A stretch of DNA of 64,000 bases from the NCBI RefSeq assembly GCF_000165485.1, contig NC_014623.1:10062893-10126892 (forward strand), read 5' to 3'. The notes under the pieces are model-generated. The model was not told the origin of the DNA. It searched no databases and saw only the letters and a list, made by a program, of their open reading frames with translations. Of this stretch, positions 36,269-45,030 are shown one piece after another. Each line of letters starts with the position of its first letter. Within the stretch, counting starts at the first letter, position 1. The position numbers and the translations under genes are program-made. Source of the DNA: Stigmatella aurantiaca DW4/3-1 (GTDB lineage: Bacteria; Myxococcota; Myxococcia; Myxococcales; Myxococcaceae).

Positions 36269-36859
36269 TCAGCTCTTGTATTTCACCGTGCAGCCGTACG
36301 GCTCGGACGTCACCGTCGGCACGGCCTTGCCGGTGGTGAGCGCATCGAGCGCCGTCTTCACGTAGTTGACGTCGGTGTCCTTCTTGCCGCGCGGGTCATC
36401 GTCGATGGCGCCCGCGTAGCGCAGCACGCCCTTCTCATCGATGACGTACATGTGCGGCGTCGTCTTCGCGCTGTAGGCGTGGCCCACCTTGCCGTCGGTG
36501 TCCAGGAGCACCGGGTAGCTGAAGCCCTCGGTCTTCTTCCAGGCAGCGGATTTGTCGGCCGTGTTGTCGGAGGTGGAGTCCACGGCCAGCCACACCACCT
36601 TGGTGGCGTCATAGCCCTTCAGCGTGGTCTCCATGGTGTTGGCGCCGTAGTGGCGCTGGACGAAGGGGCAGCCGGGGTTGGTCCACTCGAGCACGACCAG
36701 CTTGCCCTTGTACTGAGACAGCGAGTGCTCCTTGCCAGCCTCGTCCTTCAGCTTGAAATCGGGGGCGGGCTTGCCCACCTCCGCGGTGTCCGCGGCCAGC
36801 GCGGGGACGGCCCAACCGAGGGCCGAGGTGAGCGCGAACGCAGTGAGGGCACGTTTCAT
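36269..36859 (-). CDS. Periplasmic thioredoxin-fold peroxiredoxin-like protein
   Basis: Protein of 196 residues with signal peptide ALTSALGWAVPALAA. The thioredoxin-like fold is marked by VGKPAPDFKLKDEAGKEHSL and by LEWTNPGCPFVQRHYGA, in which one Cys (GCPF) sits at the peroxiredoxin/TlpA active position without a second Cys in CxxC spacing. PHMYVIDEKGVLRYAGAIDD is the usual cis-Pro region. It is of the AhpC/TSA group that often lacks known substrates. It precedes the DsbD-like gene in transcription order by the reverse: that gene lies 81 bases upstream on the same strand, so electrons from DsbD may reduce this protein. Confidence 0.85.
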   Translation of the reverse strand: MKRALTAFALTSALGWAVPALAADTAEVGKPAPDFKLKDEAGKEHSLSQYKGKLVVLEWTNPGCPFVQRHYGANTMETTLKGYDATKVVWLAVDSTSDNTADKSAAWKKTEGFSYPVLLDTDGKVGHAYSAKTTPHMYVIDEKGVLRYAGAIDDDPRGKKDTDVNYVKTALDALTTGKAVPTVTSEPYGCTVKYKS

Positions 36860-36940
36860 GGCTTCATCTCCTTGGGTGAGAGGACTGCGGTTCTGGACTC
36901 GGGCGTGAAAGGTGGGGCGGCGCGACGGCGCGAGCCACCC

Positions 36941-39184
36941 TCACGTCGCATCGGTGCGGCGGCCGGCCGCACGCTCCACGGCCTGAATGACGAGCTCCTG
37001 GGTGAGCAGCTCCGGCAACACCTCGGGGCGGTCCGGCGCCGAGGGGCTGATGACCAGGTACATGGGCACACCGGCCCGGCCATGCGCGGCCAGGCGGGCC
37101 GAGATGCGCGCATCCCGGCGCGTCCAGTCCGCCACGAAGAAGGCGACCTGGTGCTGGGCGAACGCGGCGCGCACATCCTCGCGCGCCAGCACGGTGCGCT
37201 CGTTGAACTTGCAGGTGAGACACCAGTCGGCGGTGAAGTCGATGAAGACGGGCTGGCCCGCCTTGAGCGCCGCGGCCACCGCCGTCTCCTCCCAGGGCTG
37301 CGCCTCCGTCACCGAGGAGGCCCGGCGCCCGGAGGCTTCCTCGAAGCGCAGGGCCACGCCGCCGATGCCCAACAGCACCACGAGCGCCACGCCCCGCCCC
37401 ACCCACCGCCACGTGCCCTCGGTGGACTGCGACTGCCCATACAGCCACGCGCCCAGCGCCACCGCCACGAGGAACGCGAGCAGCCGCGCCATGCCATCCA
37501 CCCCGGCCAGCCCCCCCATCACCCACAGGAGCCACACCGTGGTGCCCAGCAGCGCGAAGCCCAGGAACTGCTTGCCCACCTCCATCCACGCGCCCGGCTT
37601 CGGCAGCCGCCGCGCCAGGCCCGGCACCATCACCAGCGCGCAGAAGGGCAGCGCCAGCCCAAGCCCCAGCGCCACGAAGGTGGCCACCACCGTGAGCGGC
37701 CCCGCCGCGAAGGCAAAACCCACCGCCGTGCCCAAGAGCGGCGCCGAGCACGGCGTGGCGAGCACCACCGCCAGCATGCCCTCGCCCGCGCTGCGCGCCA
37801 GGCCCCGGGAGGCATCCACCTTGCCCGCCAGCGCCGTGCCATCCGCGCCCAACTGGTAGACCCCGAACAGGTTGAGCGCGAACGCCACCACCACCGCGCT
37901 CACCGCGGCGACGAAGAGCGGCTCCTGGAACTGGAAGCCCCAGCCCACCTGGGCCCCGCCGGCGCGCACCGCCAGCACCACGGCGGCCAGCACCCCCATC
38001 GTCCCCACGATTCCGCCCGTGTAGGCCAGGGCGTGCGCGCCCACGTGCCTGCGGTCCTCCTGCACGAGGCGCGTGAAGCCATACGCCTTGAGCGCCAGCA
38101 CCGGGAACACGCACGGCATGAGGTTGAGGATGGCGCCGCCCAGGAAGGCGAACAGCAGCGCCAGCCCCAGCGACAGCGAGGACTCGGCCGGGGCCGCCAC
38201 CGGCGGAAGGGCGGCCCCCCCGGGCCCGGGGCCCGCGAAGGAGGGCGCCGGCGCCGCGGCCACCGCGCCCGGCGGGGCGGCTTCCAGGGGCGCCATCGCC
38301 AGATCCAGCTCCATCGGCCGGAACCCCGCCTGGGCCGTGCCCAACCGCAGCACCCCCTTGAGGCGAGGGGCCTGCCCGGCCGCCGCGCCCGGCTCGGCCT
38401 TGCCCTCCAGCCGGAACCGGCCCGGGGCCTCCTGGGTGAGGGCCACCCTGGCGATGCCCGCGAGGCGCTCGGGGACGAAGAAGTCGGCCTCCACGCCGGG
38501 CGGAGGCTGGCCATCGCGCGCCGCCACGGTCAGCGTGCCCGTGAAGGGCTGCCCAGCCTGGAGGGCGGGTGCATCCAAGGTGAGCGAGGCGGTGTGGCCC
38601 GCGGACTCGCCTTCGAGGGGAACCTGGGCCTGGAAGACATCGAAGGACGCCGTGGCCGCCGCGTCCCGCAGCGTCTCCGGCCCCACGGGCACGGAGCGGG
38701 AGAGGACCATCTCCGCGGGGATGCAGCGCTCGGCACACACCAGCGCATCCACCGCGGCCGAGAGCGTGAGCGCCCCCTGGACCTGGGCGGAGGCCTGGGC
38801 TTCCGCGAAGAGCACCACCTCCTTCTGATAGCCGTGGGTGGTGATGAAGCCGTCGGGGGTGCGGAAGGTGGAGGGGAAGGGCCAGCGCAACGCGCCCACG
38901 GTGGTGCCCGGCGTATCCCAGGACACCTCGGTGGACAGGCCCGAGTCCCCGGGGTTCTTCCAGTAGATGTGCCAGTCCGGGTCCATCCGGAAGCGGACCC
39001 CCACCCGGAACGGGTCTCCGGGCTTCACCTGGGTGGCATCCACCAGCAGCGCCGCCTCCAGACGGGGCTCTCCCTCGTCCAGCGCACCGCTGCGGACGGC
39101 CGAGGCAGGCACCTCTGCCCACGCCACCGCGCCGCACGCCCACAAGAGCACCCCGGCCCACATCGCTCGCCACTGCCGCGTCAT
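36941..39184 (-). CDS. DsbD-like thiol:disulfide transporter
   Basis: Membrane protein of 747 residues. It begins with a signal peptide (WAGVLLWACGAVAWA) and an N-terminal periplasmic DsbD-type domain (PDWHIYWKNPGDSGLST). About eight membrane helices follow (residues about 340-600), with the paired membrane Cys in LMPCVFPVL and LATPCSAPLL. A C-terminal thioredoxin domain has DFTADWCLTCKFNE, so C-x-x-C is intact. It carries reducing power across the inner membrane to periplasmic proteins, and the neighbouring thioredoxin-fold gene is a probable recipient. It starts MTRQWRAMW; the next 540 bases upstream have no gene. Confidence 0.9.
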   Translation of the reverse strand: MTRQWRAMWAGVLLWACGAVAWAEVPASAVRSGALDEGEPRLEAALLVDATQVKPGDPFRVGVRFRMDPDWHIYWKNPGDSGLSTEVSWDTPGTTVGALRWPFPSTFRTPDGFITTHGYQKEVVLFAEAQASAQVQGALTLSAAVDALVCAERCIPAEMVLSRSVPVGPETLRDAAATASFDVFQAQVPLEGESAGHTASLTLDAPALQAGQPFTGTLTVAARDGQPPPGVEADFFVPERLAGIARVALTQEAPGRFRLEGKAEPGAAAGQAPRLKGVLRLGTAQAGFRPMELDLAMAPLEAAPPGAVAAAPAPSFAGPGPGGAALPPVAAPAESSLSLGLALLFAFLGGAILNLMPCVFPVLALKAYGFTRLVQEDRRHVGAHALAYTGGIVGTMGVLAAVVLAVRAGGAQVGWGFQFQEPLFVAAVSAVVVAFALNLFGVYQLGADGTALAGKVDASRGLARSAGEGMLAVVLATPCSAPLLGTAVGFAFAAGPLTVVATFVALGLGLALPFCALVMVPGLARRLPKPGAWMEVGKQFLGFALLGTTVWLLWVMGGLAGVDGMARLLAFLVAVALGAWLYGQSQSTEGTWRWVGRGVALVVLLGIGGVALRFEEASGRRASSVTEAQPWEETAVAAALKAGQPVFIDFTADWCLTCKFNERTVLAREDVRAAFAQHQVAFFVADWTRRDARISARLAAHGRAGVPMYLVISPSAPDRPEVLPELLTQELVIQAVERAAGRRTDAT

Positions 39185-39726
39185 GCGCCTCCCGTTAATG
39201 CACCCGCGGGCGGCATGCCACCCCGAGTGAGGCCCTGGTCAACCCATGCAAGCGGGCGGGCATTCCCCCAGACAGTGGGTGAACGGAGGGTGGTACCCAT
39301 CCAGCGGAGGACGTGCGGAGGGGCCTTGTGGAGTTGAGCGAGGTGAGCCGCCCCCCTTGGAGTTCGCGATCTCCGCCGAGCACAGCACGGATCCATCCTC
39401 CATCCCCTCAAGCACGTCGCTGACCGCACGGATACACTGGAGGGGTGACTCGACGTGCACTCAACTTTCGCTATCAGCGGAACACGAAGCCCGATGCCCG
39501 CAGACATGCTTCTGGCATTTTTACGCGCGTGTGCTCTTGTGTAGCCTAGGCTACTACCCTAGGCTACATCGGTGTGGTGGATTAGACGGCGATGGTGCAG
39601 TTCTTTGAGGGGTCGAGCTGAGGCGGCAGGTCACATCGTGCAGTATCCACCCAGCGTGCAACCAAGCCCAGGGTTCTGGGGTAAGCGTCCCAACTCAGCC
39701 TGATTGCCTACTCTTGGTCGGTACCC
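39185..39726. other. Gene-free stretch with palindromes
   Basis: About 540 bases without a supported gene. Base composition falls towards the lower-GC patch that begins here. The notable item is the inverted repeat at 39540-39568. Several frames are open but low in coding character and none has a ribosome site. Confidence 0.4.
39540..39568. promoter_or_regulatory. Double CCTAGG palindrome
   Basis: TGTAGCCTAGG (39540-39550) and CCTAGGCTACA (39558-39568) are perfect 11-base inverted arms around seven bases. In addition GTAGCCTAGGCTAC (39541-39554) is a perfect 14-base palindrome by itself. The DNA could bind a dimer twice or form a cruciform. It lies between the DsbD-like gene and the DUF2335 pair, downstream of the latter (which reads leftwards from 40496 and ends at 39727). 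Confidence 0.55.
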
Positions 39727-40260
39727 TCATTGGCGAGGCTGCTTGCTACTACGTTGAGGAGGCTGAGGTTGCTCCACCCGCTTCTGGCGTCGACCGTAAA
39801 AGAAGATGCTTGTAAGCATTACGACCGTCGTGCCACCAACGATGCTTGCGGCGGTCTGTTTCCCAGCAATCCCCATTTGCCATGAGGCATAAAGTCCAAA
39901 CAAGGCAACGGCTGCGCCGCAGAGGGTAGCAACGTTGTGGTTGATGACCTCACCGATAACTGCCCAGCGTTCCAGACCCTGACGATGCTTGGCCTGCCCC
40001 TCCACCATCTCCATCAGTCTCGCGGGAAAGCTGGGATCGATGTTGCCGTAGCCCTCCACCATTTCCGGCGGAGGCAGCGGACTTGTTATCGATACAGAGG
40101 TCTGCATCGCCATGAAGCCGCCCGAAGCAGCAGGGCGCTCAGGCGAAAGCACGTGGCCACTGAGCGCTTCGTCGTGAGAGCGCTCAACACTGCGCGCCTG
40201 ACTGCGGGCGATCTCAGCCTGATTCTTCTTGAGACGACGCCTTCCGCTGTTCCTGCTCAT
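39727..40260 (-). CDS. DUF2335-type small membrane protein
   Basis: About 177 residues. The N-terminal 60 are Arg/Ser/Gln-rich. Then comes the family core PPPEMVEGYGNIDPSFPARLMEMVEGQAKHR (I quote only the parts PPPEMVEGYG and LMEMVEGQAKHR), followed by two membrane helices (ATLCGAAVALFGLYASWQMG and ASIVGGTTVVMLTSIFFYG) and a basic tail. DUF2335 proteins are often found with phage or island genes; their role is unknown. The ATG overlaps the stop of the upstream gene (ATGA). Composition here is much less GC-rich than the surroundings, which suggests transfer. Confidence 0.7.
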   Translation of the reverse strand: MSRNSGRRRLKKNQAEIARSQARSVERSHDEALSGHVLSPERPAASGGFMAMQTSVSITSPLPPPEMVEGYGNIDPSFPARLMEMVEGQAKHRQGLERWAVIGEVINHNVATLCGAAVALFGLYASWQMGIAGKQTAASIVGGTTVVMLTSIFFYGRRQKRVEQPQPPQRSSKQPRQ

Positions 40261-40496
40261 GATCCGCCGAGCGTACAAACTCCCGTCAGAATATCATTGC
40301 CGACAGCGCTCCAATCGCTTTGGAGAGCGCGGTGGTCAGCTCCAAATGGATCTGGGTCCACCTCATAGCGGGAGGGCCGCGGCGCCAGCGCCAGCGCGGC
40401 CCCGAAACTCAGAAGCCAAGGGAATGCAGATGCTCCGCAGTCGCGAAGCGACTTCACCGTAGGAATTACTATGCTCTTGCGGCTGTGCTTGCCCAT
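40257..40496 (-). CDS. Small protein coupled to the DUF2335 gene
   Basis: Protein of 79 residues, MGKHSRKSIVIPTVKSLRDC and onward, with one hydrophobic stretch (SAFPWLLSFGAALALAP) and an end ALQSDWSAVGNDILTG. AGGAG lies eight bases before the ATG at 40496. The stop overlaps the ATG of the DUF2335 gene. The coupling and the ribosome site are the evidence that it is real; no family is recognised. The pair may form a two-component membrane unit. Confidence 0.55.
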   Translation of the reverse strand: MGKHSRKSIVIPTVKSLRDCGASAFPWLLSFGAALALAPRPSRYEVDPDPFGADHRALQSDWSAVGNDILTGVCTLGGS

Positions 40497-40933
40497 AGCG
40501 ACGACTCCTACCTTCTTCGATAACGACTAAGCGCCCGTAATATTGCAGAAAGAAGCTGGGCATTCCTCCGCACTACAGCACGGACGGGCCCACGCTATGT
40601 AGCAGATGGCCTGCCCGCCAGGGCAGTAAACTGCAAAAGGGCAACGGGGGGCGCTCCCATTCGGTCTGCTCCGCCGACTTGCATGCTCAGCGCAGTAAGG
40701 TGCTTGACATCCTTGAATTTCCGAACTCGCTAGCCAAGCAGACGGCCATGCTGCACCTTCGCGAGTAAACACGAGGTCCTGGAGAACCACAAAATCGGCG
40801 CAAACTTACTTATCGCCCTTTTTCACCTCCAGTAGCTCTGCTCCACTGGCGCTTTGAACGCCCTGTGACAGTAGGTGAAACTGGGACAGTGCAGGTTTCA
40901 AGCGAACCTGCAAAAAAGTGAACGGGTGGCGCC
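40497..40933. other. Gene-free stretch with nested inverted repeats
   Basis: About 440 bases with no supported gene. It contains TTTCACCT (40821-40828) inverted to AGGTGAAA (40873-40880), and the hairpin GCAGGTT/AACCTGC (40891-40911) next to six A residues on the plus strand. The U-run is on the wrong side for a terminator of the minus-strand VWA gene. It may be an old element boundary. Confidence 0.4.
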
Positions 40934-42178
40934 TCAGTGCTCCACCTTCTTCTTGGGGAAGGCGGGCAGCCGCATCACCTGGCTGACGGAGGTCCGCGCC
41001 CCCTCGGCCTTGGCGCGGCGCACCACGAGCGCGGGCAGCTCCGCCACGCGGCGTTCCACGGCCAGCCGCAGGTCCGCCAGCCGCTCCAGGTGGCGGCGCG
41101 CGGGCACATCCTCCACGCCCAGCCGCACCAGCTCCCGCAGGGACGCCTCGGCCTGGGCGAGGGCCCGGCCGGCAGCCTCCACATCGCGCCGGGAGAGCGA
41201 CTTCCAGGCCGCCCCCTCGGAGGCCACCAGATCCAGCTCCACGTTCACCGCCGTCACCCGCCGCCCCTGCACGCTGTCGGGCGTCACGAGGACAACGGGG
41301 ATGGAGGGCCGACGCGTGTCGCCATTCTCCAGGTAGGAGGCGGTGAGGGAGAAGTGCCACTCGGTGGCGGCCACGCGCCCGCTGAAGAGGGCGCGGCGAA
41401 GGCACGCCTGGGAGACGGCGCCGAGCAGCACGCTCATGGCATCCCCCTCCAGGCGGGTGGAGTAGCGGTGGCGGCAGCGCAGCTCGGAGAAGCCCGAGGG
41501 CAGCACGTGCACGCGCGCATCCGAGGCCACCTCACCGAACAGCTCGGTCACCATGCCGGCCACGGTGGTGGGCAGCGCCTCGGCGTCATCCGCGTGGGCA
41601 AAGCCGGTGCCGGACGGGGAACTGAGGGCCTCGAGCATCTCGGGGATGTAGTGGCGCCCCAGGCCGAGCGCGTGGAGGGTGACGCCGGATTCGGCCACCT
41701 TGGCGCCCAGCGTCTTGAAGTCCGCCAGGGCGGCGGGGCCCACGGAGGGCTCGCCATCGGTGAGCAGCAGGAGCTTGCGGCGGGCGCCGGGGATGAGCAC
41801 GCGGTGGAGCGAGGAGGAGCCCAGCTCCACCGCCTCGTGCAGGGCGGTGCCCGAGCCGGTCTCCAGGGAGGAGAGCCGCTCGGAGAGCTCGGTCTTGGCA
41901 TCGGGCTCCATGGCCCGCACGGGCAAGAGCTGCTCGGGGACACCATCGAAGGCGAGCAGGCCGATGTAGTCGCGCGGCCCGGCCTGGGCCACCAAGGACT
42001 GGGCGGCATCGACGGCGGCCACCAGGGGAGCCCCCCGCATGGACGCGCTGCGATCGATGAGGAGATTCACGGCGACGGGGGCTCGGGGCGTGTTCTCCTC
42101 GGCCTCCAGGGTGACGAGCAAAAGGACCTCCTTGCCCTGCTCACCGTCCCGCTCCATCGCCCAAGCCTTCTGCTTCAT
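40934..42178 (-). CDS. von Willebrand factor A domain protein
   Basis: About 414 residues. The VWA domain (residues about 28-200) has the metal site AVNLLIDRSASMRG (D-x-S-x-S) and later LLLLTDGEPSVGP. There is no signal peptide or membrane segment, so the protein is cytoplasmic or needs another route. A beta-sandwich-like middle part and a helical C-terminus (SLSRRDVEAAGRALAQAEAS) follow. Metal-dependent binding to a partner is likely; partner unknown. The ATG at 42178 has AAGGAAG just upstream; the longer frame to 42208 lacks it. Confidence 0.85.
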   Translation of the reverse strand: MKQKAWAMERDGEQGKEVLLLVTLEAEENTPRAPVAVNLLIDRSASMRGAPLVAAVDAAQSLVAQAGPRDYIGLLAFDGVPEQLLPVRAMEPDAKTELSERLSSLETGSGTALHEAVELGSSSLHRVLIPGARRKLLLLTDGEPSVGPAALADFKTLGAKVAESGVTLHALGLGRHYIPEMLEALSSPSGTGFAHADDAEALPTTVAGMVTELFGEVASDARVHVLPSGFSELRCRHRYSTRLEGDAMSVLLGAVSQACLRRALFSGRVAATEWHFSLTASYLENGDTRRPSIPVVLVTPDSVQGRRVTAVNVELDLVASEGAAWKSLSRRDVEAAGRALAQAEASLRELVRLGVEDVPARRHLERLADLRLAVERRVAELPALVVRRAKAEGARTSVSQVMRLPAFPKKKVEH

Positions 42179-42403
42179 CGTGCTTCCTTGTGAAGATAAG
42201 GTGACCATTCTGCCGTGTTCCCATCAAAGACGGCAGGTGGCCCCGCACGTTTCAGCCCGCGCGCGTCCGCTTTCCGCCCCCCCCGTGGATCCACGGGAAG
42301 TCCCCCTTCGCCCGCGGGCAGCGAGTTCAGGTCCGCATGATATCCTGCTTAAGGCAGATTTGCATGAATATCATGCTTGTACCTGGCCGTCCGCCTTCGG
42401 ACC

Positions 42404-44461
42404 TCACTGGACCCGGCACGACGACATCTTGTCGTTCGCGCTGGGGCTCAAGGTGGAAAAGTCCGGAGTATCCGCCGTTCGCGTCCACGAGGCGCCCGAG
42501 AAGTTGTCATCGGCGTACATGATCAACGTCCGCCCCGCGGGAATCCGGACCGACGAGGCCCAGTCATTGGGCACGCCGAGCGCCGCCAGTTGCGCCAGGG
42601 TGTAGTTCCCGACGGGGAGCGCCTGGCTGGCGCCGGCGCCGTAATAGATGTCCTGGTAGAAGACCACTCCCGGCGCGGCGGACTGCCAGCTGTTGCCGGT
42701 GAGGGTGGCCGTGAAGGTGCTGGAGTCATTTCTGAAGGCGGCCTGGCCTCCATTGAGATTCGACACCGTGTTGGACTCGAAACGTCCCGAGCCCGTCGTG
42801 CTGGGCAGGACCCAGATGCCGGCGGCCGCCGGATGGGTGACCGTGTTGTTGTTGAAGGTGAGGTTCACGTTGTAGCGCCCGATGGCGACACCATCGCCGA
42901 GTGAATCGATGATGGTGTTGTTGGCGAAGGTGGCCGTGATCGGGGTGTTCTCGTGGCCGATCAGGACGGCCGCCTTCACCCCTCCGTAGGGGCGGAAGCC
43001 CCCACCGCGCACAATCGTATTGCCCTGCACCAGCGCGGATTCCAGAGTGCCCCCCTGGTGGAAGACGCCCACCACCATGCCAAACTCCTGGGCCGGGTCG
43101 GCGACGTAATTGTTTTGCACGGTCACATTGCGGCCGCCGGCGACGCGCAAGGTGTTGGCGCCGATGGCGCAGATCGACGTGTTGTTCAGCAACTTCACCG
43201 TGTCCATCTGAGGCCACAGCACGTCCGCGTTGATGGCGAAGCCATCGTCTCCCGTGGCCCTCACATAGTTGTTCTGGGCGGTCAGGTCGTATCCGGCCTT
43301 GTCCGTCCCGGGGCCGCTGTTCAGGTTGATGCCATCGGCCCATGAATTCAGCACCCTGGAGTCACGGACCGTTCCATGGGAGCCGCTTGCCCACATGGCA
43401 GCGTCGGTATGCTGGATCCATACACGCTCGATGAGCCAGCCGTTGGCGCCGGAGAGGTTCAAGCCACCGCTGGCACCGAGCGTCCGGTTTCTGCCGGTGG
43501 CCGGAGTGTCGATGTAGACATCGCGGAGCGTGCAATTCTTGAGCTCCCACCAATGGTCGAAGCCAGAGTTGGGCACGGGCACGTTGCGGTAGAGCGTCGT
43601 GTACCACATGCCCGCTCCGCTGATCGTGATTCCACTGGCGTAGATGACCCGGCTGGTGAGGAAGCGTCCGGCAGGGATCCACACGCCCTTGCCCTGGGAC
43701 TGGGCCGCGTTGATGCAATTCTGGATGGCATCGCTGTCATCCCCGGTGTCATCGGCGACGGCGCCATAGCTGGTGATCGACAGGGTGTTGGCGGGCTGCG
43801 TCCGGGGGGCGGGAGCGTTCTCCAGATCGATCAGGTCGATGTGGTAGAAGGCCGCGGTGTTGGCCGCGTCTTTGCGGAGCATGAGCGTGCTCCCCGGGGC
43901 GATGGGCTCTCCGGCGATGACGACGCGCAAGTCATCGTAGAAGACCTGCGGCGCGCCGTTGGAGGGCGAGTTGTTGTCCCAAGTGCCCGTGCCATAGACC
44001 CAGCTCTGCCGGGAGCTCAGGGGGATGGCCTGACGCATCGATCCATTCACATACAAATTCAGCGTGGCGGTGATGCCACCGCCCCCCGGGGCGTCTGGGA
44101 TCGACGCACGAATGACCATCCGGTTGGCCGTGATGCCCGTGGTGTTCACCCAGCTCACCGATTCGTTGGTTGCATCCAGCTGGACGAACCGGCGGCCCGA
44201 GGCCTCCAGCTCCGGGCTCGATGCGGAGGGAAGGGGCCCCTCGGCAAGTGCCCGCAGGGTGGCGCCGCCACCGAGCGTGCCATTTTCCGCCTCCAGGGTC
44301 TTGAACGGTGTGGTGGCGCCGGCTTGCGCCATGGCCGCACCGGCCATGAGTCCGGAGAACAAGGGGAGCAGCAGCAGGTTCCTGCGAAGGGAGGTGACGG
44401 GCGCGAAACGCCTGTCGCGGGGAGAGACTGGGGGGGAAAGGGGCGGAGGGTTCATGTGCAT
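42404..44461 (-). CDS. Secreted GH87-like alpha-1,3-glucanase with beta/gamma-crystallin tail
   Basis: About 685 residues. A signal peptide ends at AMAQA near residue 40. Residues about 45-210 are a CBM35-like sugar-binding sandwich (TLEAENGTLGGGATLR, VSWVNTTG). The catalytic part is a right-handed beta helix. YGAVADDTGDDSDAIQNCIN, VWIPAGRFLTSRVI, WIQHTDAAMW, NSWADGINLN and ATGDDGFAIN follow the order of GH87 mutanases and hold the candidate catalytic Asp residues. The last 70 residues (VPNDWASSVRIP, MYADDNFSGASW, NDKMSSCRVQ) are a beta/gamma-crystallin-like domain. It would cut alpha-1,3-glucans, such as fungal wall or dental-type glucans, outside the cell. Start choice between 44461 and 44455 is not certain. 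Confidence 0.8.
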   Translation of the reverse strand: MHMNPPPLSPPVSPRDRRFAPVTSLRRNLLLLPLFSGLMAGAAMAQAGATTPFKTLEAENGTLGGGATLRALAEGPLPSASSPELEASGRRFVQLDATNESVSWVNTTGITANRMVIRASIPDAPGGGGITATLNLYVNGSMRQAIPLSSRQSWVYGTGTWDNNSPSNGAPQVFYDDLRVVIAGEPIAPGSTLMLRKDAANTAAFYHIDLIDLENAPAPRTQPANTLSITSYGAVADDTGDDSDAIQNCINAAQSQGKGVWIPAGRFLTSRVIYASGITISGAGMWYTTLYRNVPVPNSGFDHWWELKNCTLRDVYIDTPATGRNRTLGASGGLNLSGANGWLIERVWIQHTDAAMWASGSHGTVRDSRVLNSWADGINLNSGPGTDKAGYDLTAQNNYVRATGDDGFAINADVLWPQMDTVKLLNNTSICAIGANTLRVAGGRNVTVQNNYVADPAQEFGMVVGVFHQGGTLESALVQGNTIVRGGGFRPYGGVKAAVLIGHENTPITATFANNTIIDSLGDGVAIGRYNVNLTFNNNTVTHPAAAGIWVLPSTTGSGRFESNTVSNLNGGQAAFRNDSSTFTATLTGNSWQSAAPGVVFYQDIYYGAGASQALPVGNYTLAQLAALGVPNDWASSVRIPAGRTLIMYADDNFSGASWTRTADTPDFSTLSPSANDKMSSCRVQ

Positions 44462-44828
44462 TGAAAATGAGACACACCGGGCTGCGGGGTGCCGTTGTCC
44501 GAGGGGGGCGCTTCCGGGAATGAGGGATGTCCACCGCAAGGGTATAAACCGCTCTTGATCAAGTAAATCCATACTTCATTGAAATACTTGCAAAACTGAT
44601 AAATCCTGACCGAGGCCGCCCCGTACGCCGGGCAGCGGTGACGCGCCGGGTGGCGAATGGGTGTCCTGGCTCGGCCTTCCCTCCTCGGCCAAGCGGTCAA
44701 GAACCTCTCATGGCAGGCCCAGGCTCCTGCCTCTCCTGCCCACCGTGCCGCTGCGGCACTGGAACTGGGAACCGTGCTCGCTGGCCCCTCGGTCGCCTTC
44801 GGCCTCGAGCACAGACCATAGAAACGAA
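44462..44828. other. Gene-free stretch upstream of the glucanase
   Basis: Contains the AT-rich leader of the minus-strand glucanase (44540-44610) with TTGATC and TATACC-like hexamers but no well-spaced promoter. I see no gene in the rest. Confidence 0.35.
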
Positions 44829-44857
44829 GGCCCCCACGCCCTTCCCGCGCGGGGGCC
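44829..44857 (-). terminator. Terminator of the small minus-strand gene
   Basis: On the minus strand GGCCCCC (44857-44851) pairs with GGGGGCC (44835-44829), and TTCGTTTC follows. The hairpin starts five bases after the stop of the 55-residue gene at 44863, which supports that gene as expressed. Confidence 0.6.
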
Positions 44858-44862
44858 CGGTG

Positions 44863-45030
44863 CTAGGACTCGGAGGCGTTCCAGCCGCCCCAGTCTTCCT
44901 CTCCCAGGGCCCACTGCCGGCCCCCGGAGGTCATGGTCACGAGCGGGCCACCTTCGTCCTGGGCCTCATCGTCCCGGACCACGCGTCCCCACTCGACATC
45001 TTCCATGTACGACGTGTCGTCGTGCCGCAT
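44863..45030 (-). CDS. Small acidic protein (55 aa)
   Basis: A 55-residue protein from ATG 45030, reading MRHDDTSYMEDVEWGRVVRD and ending WALGEEDWGGWNASES. GAGAGGGG lies seven bases upstream of the ATG and a terminator follows directly. The composition is strongly acidic with four Trp in 55 residues. There is no recognised family. Gene status rests on the ribosome site, the terminator and the non-random composition. Confidence 0.6.
   Translation of the reverse strand: MRHDDTSYMEDVEWGRVVRDDEAQDEGGPLVTMTSGGRQWALGEEDWGGWNASES

Noticed and set aside
39246-39608. A 120-codon plus-strand frame in the gene-free stretch
   Set aside because: Mixed composition without domain features, no ribosome site, and it ends in the palindrome region.
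40527-40790. An 87-codon minus-strand frame in the low-GC patch
   Set aside because: No ribosome site, ten Cys with no pattern, and no coupling to a neighbour.
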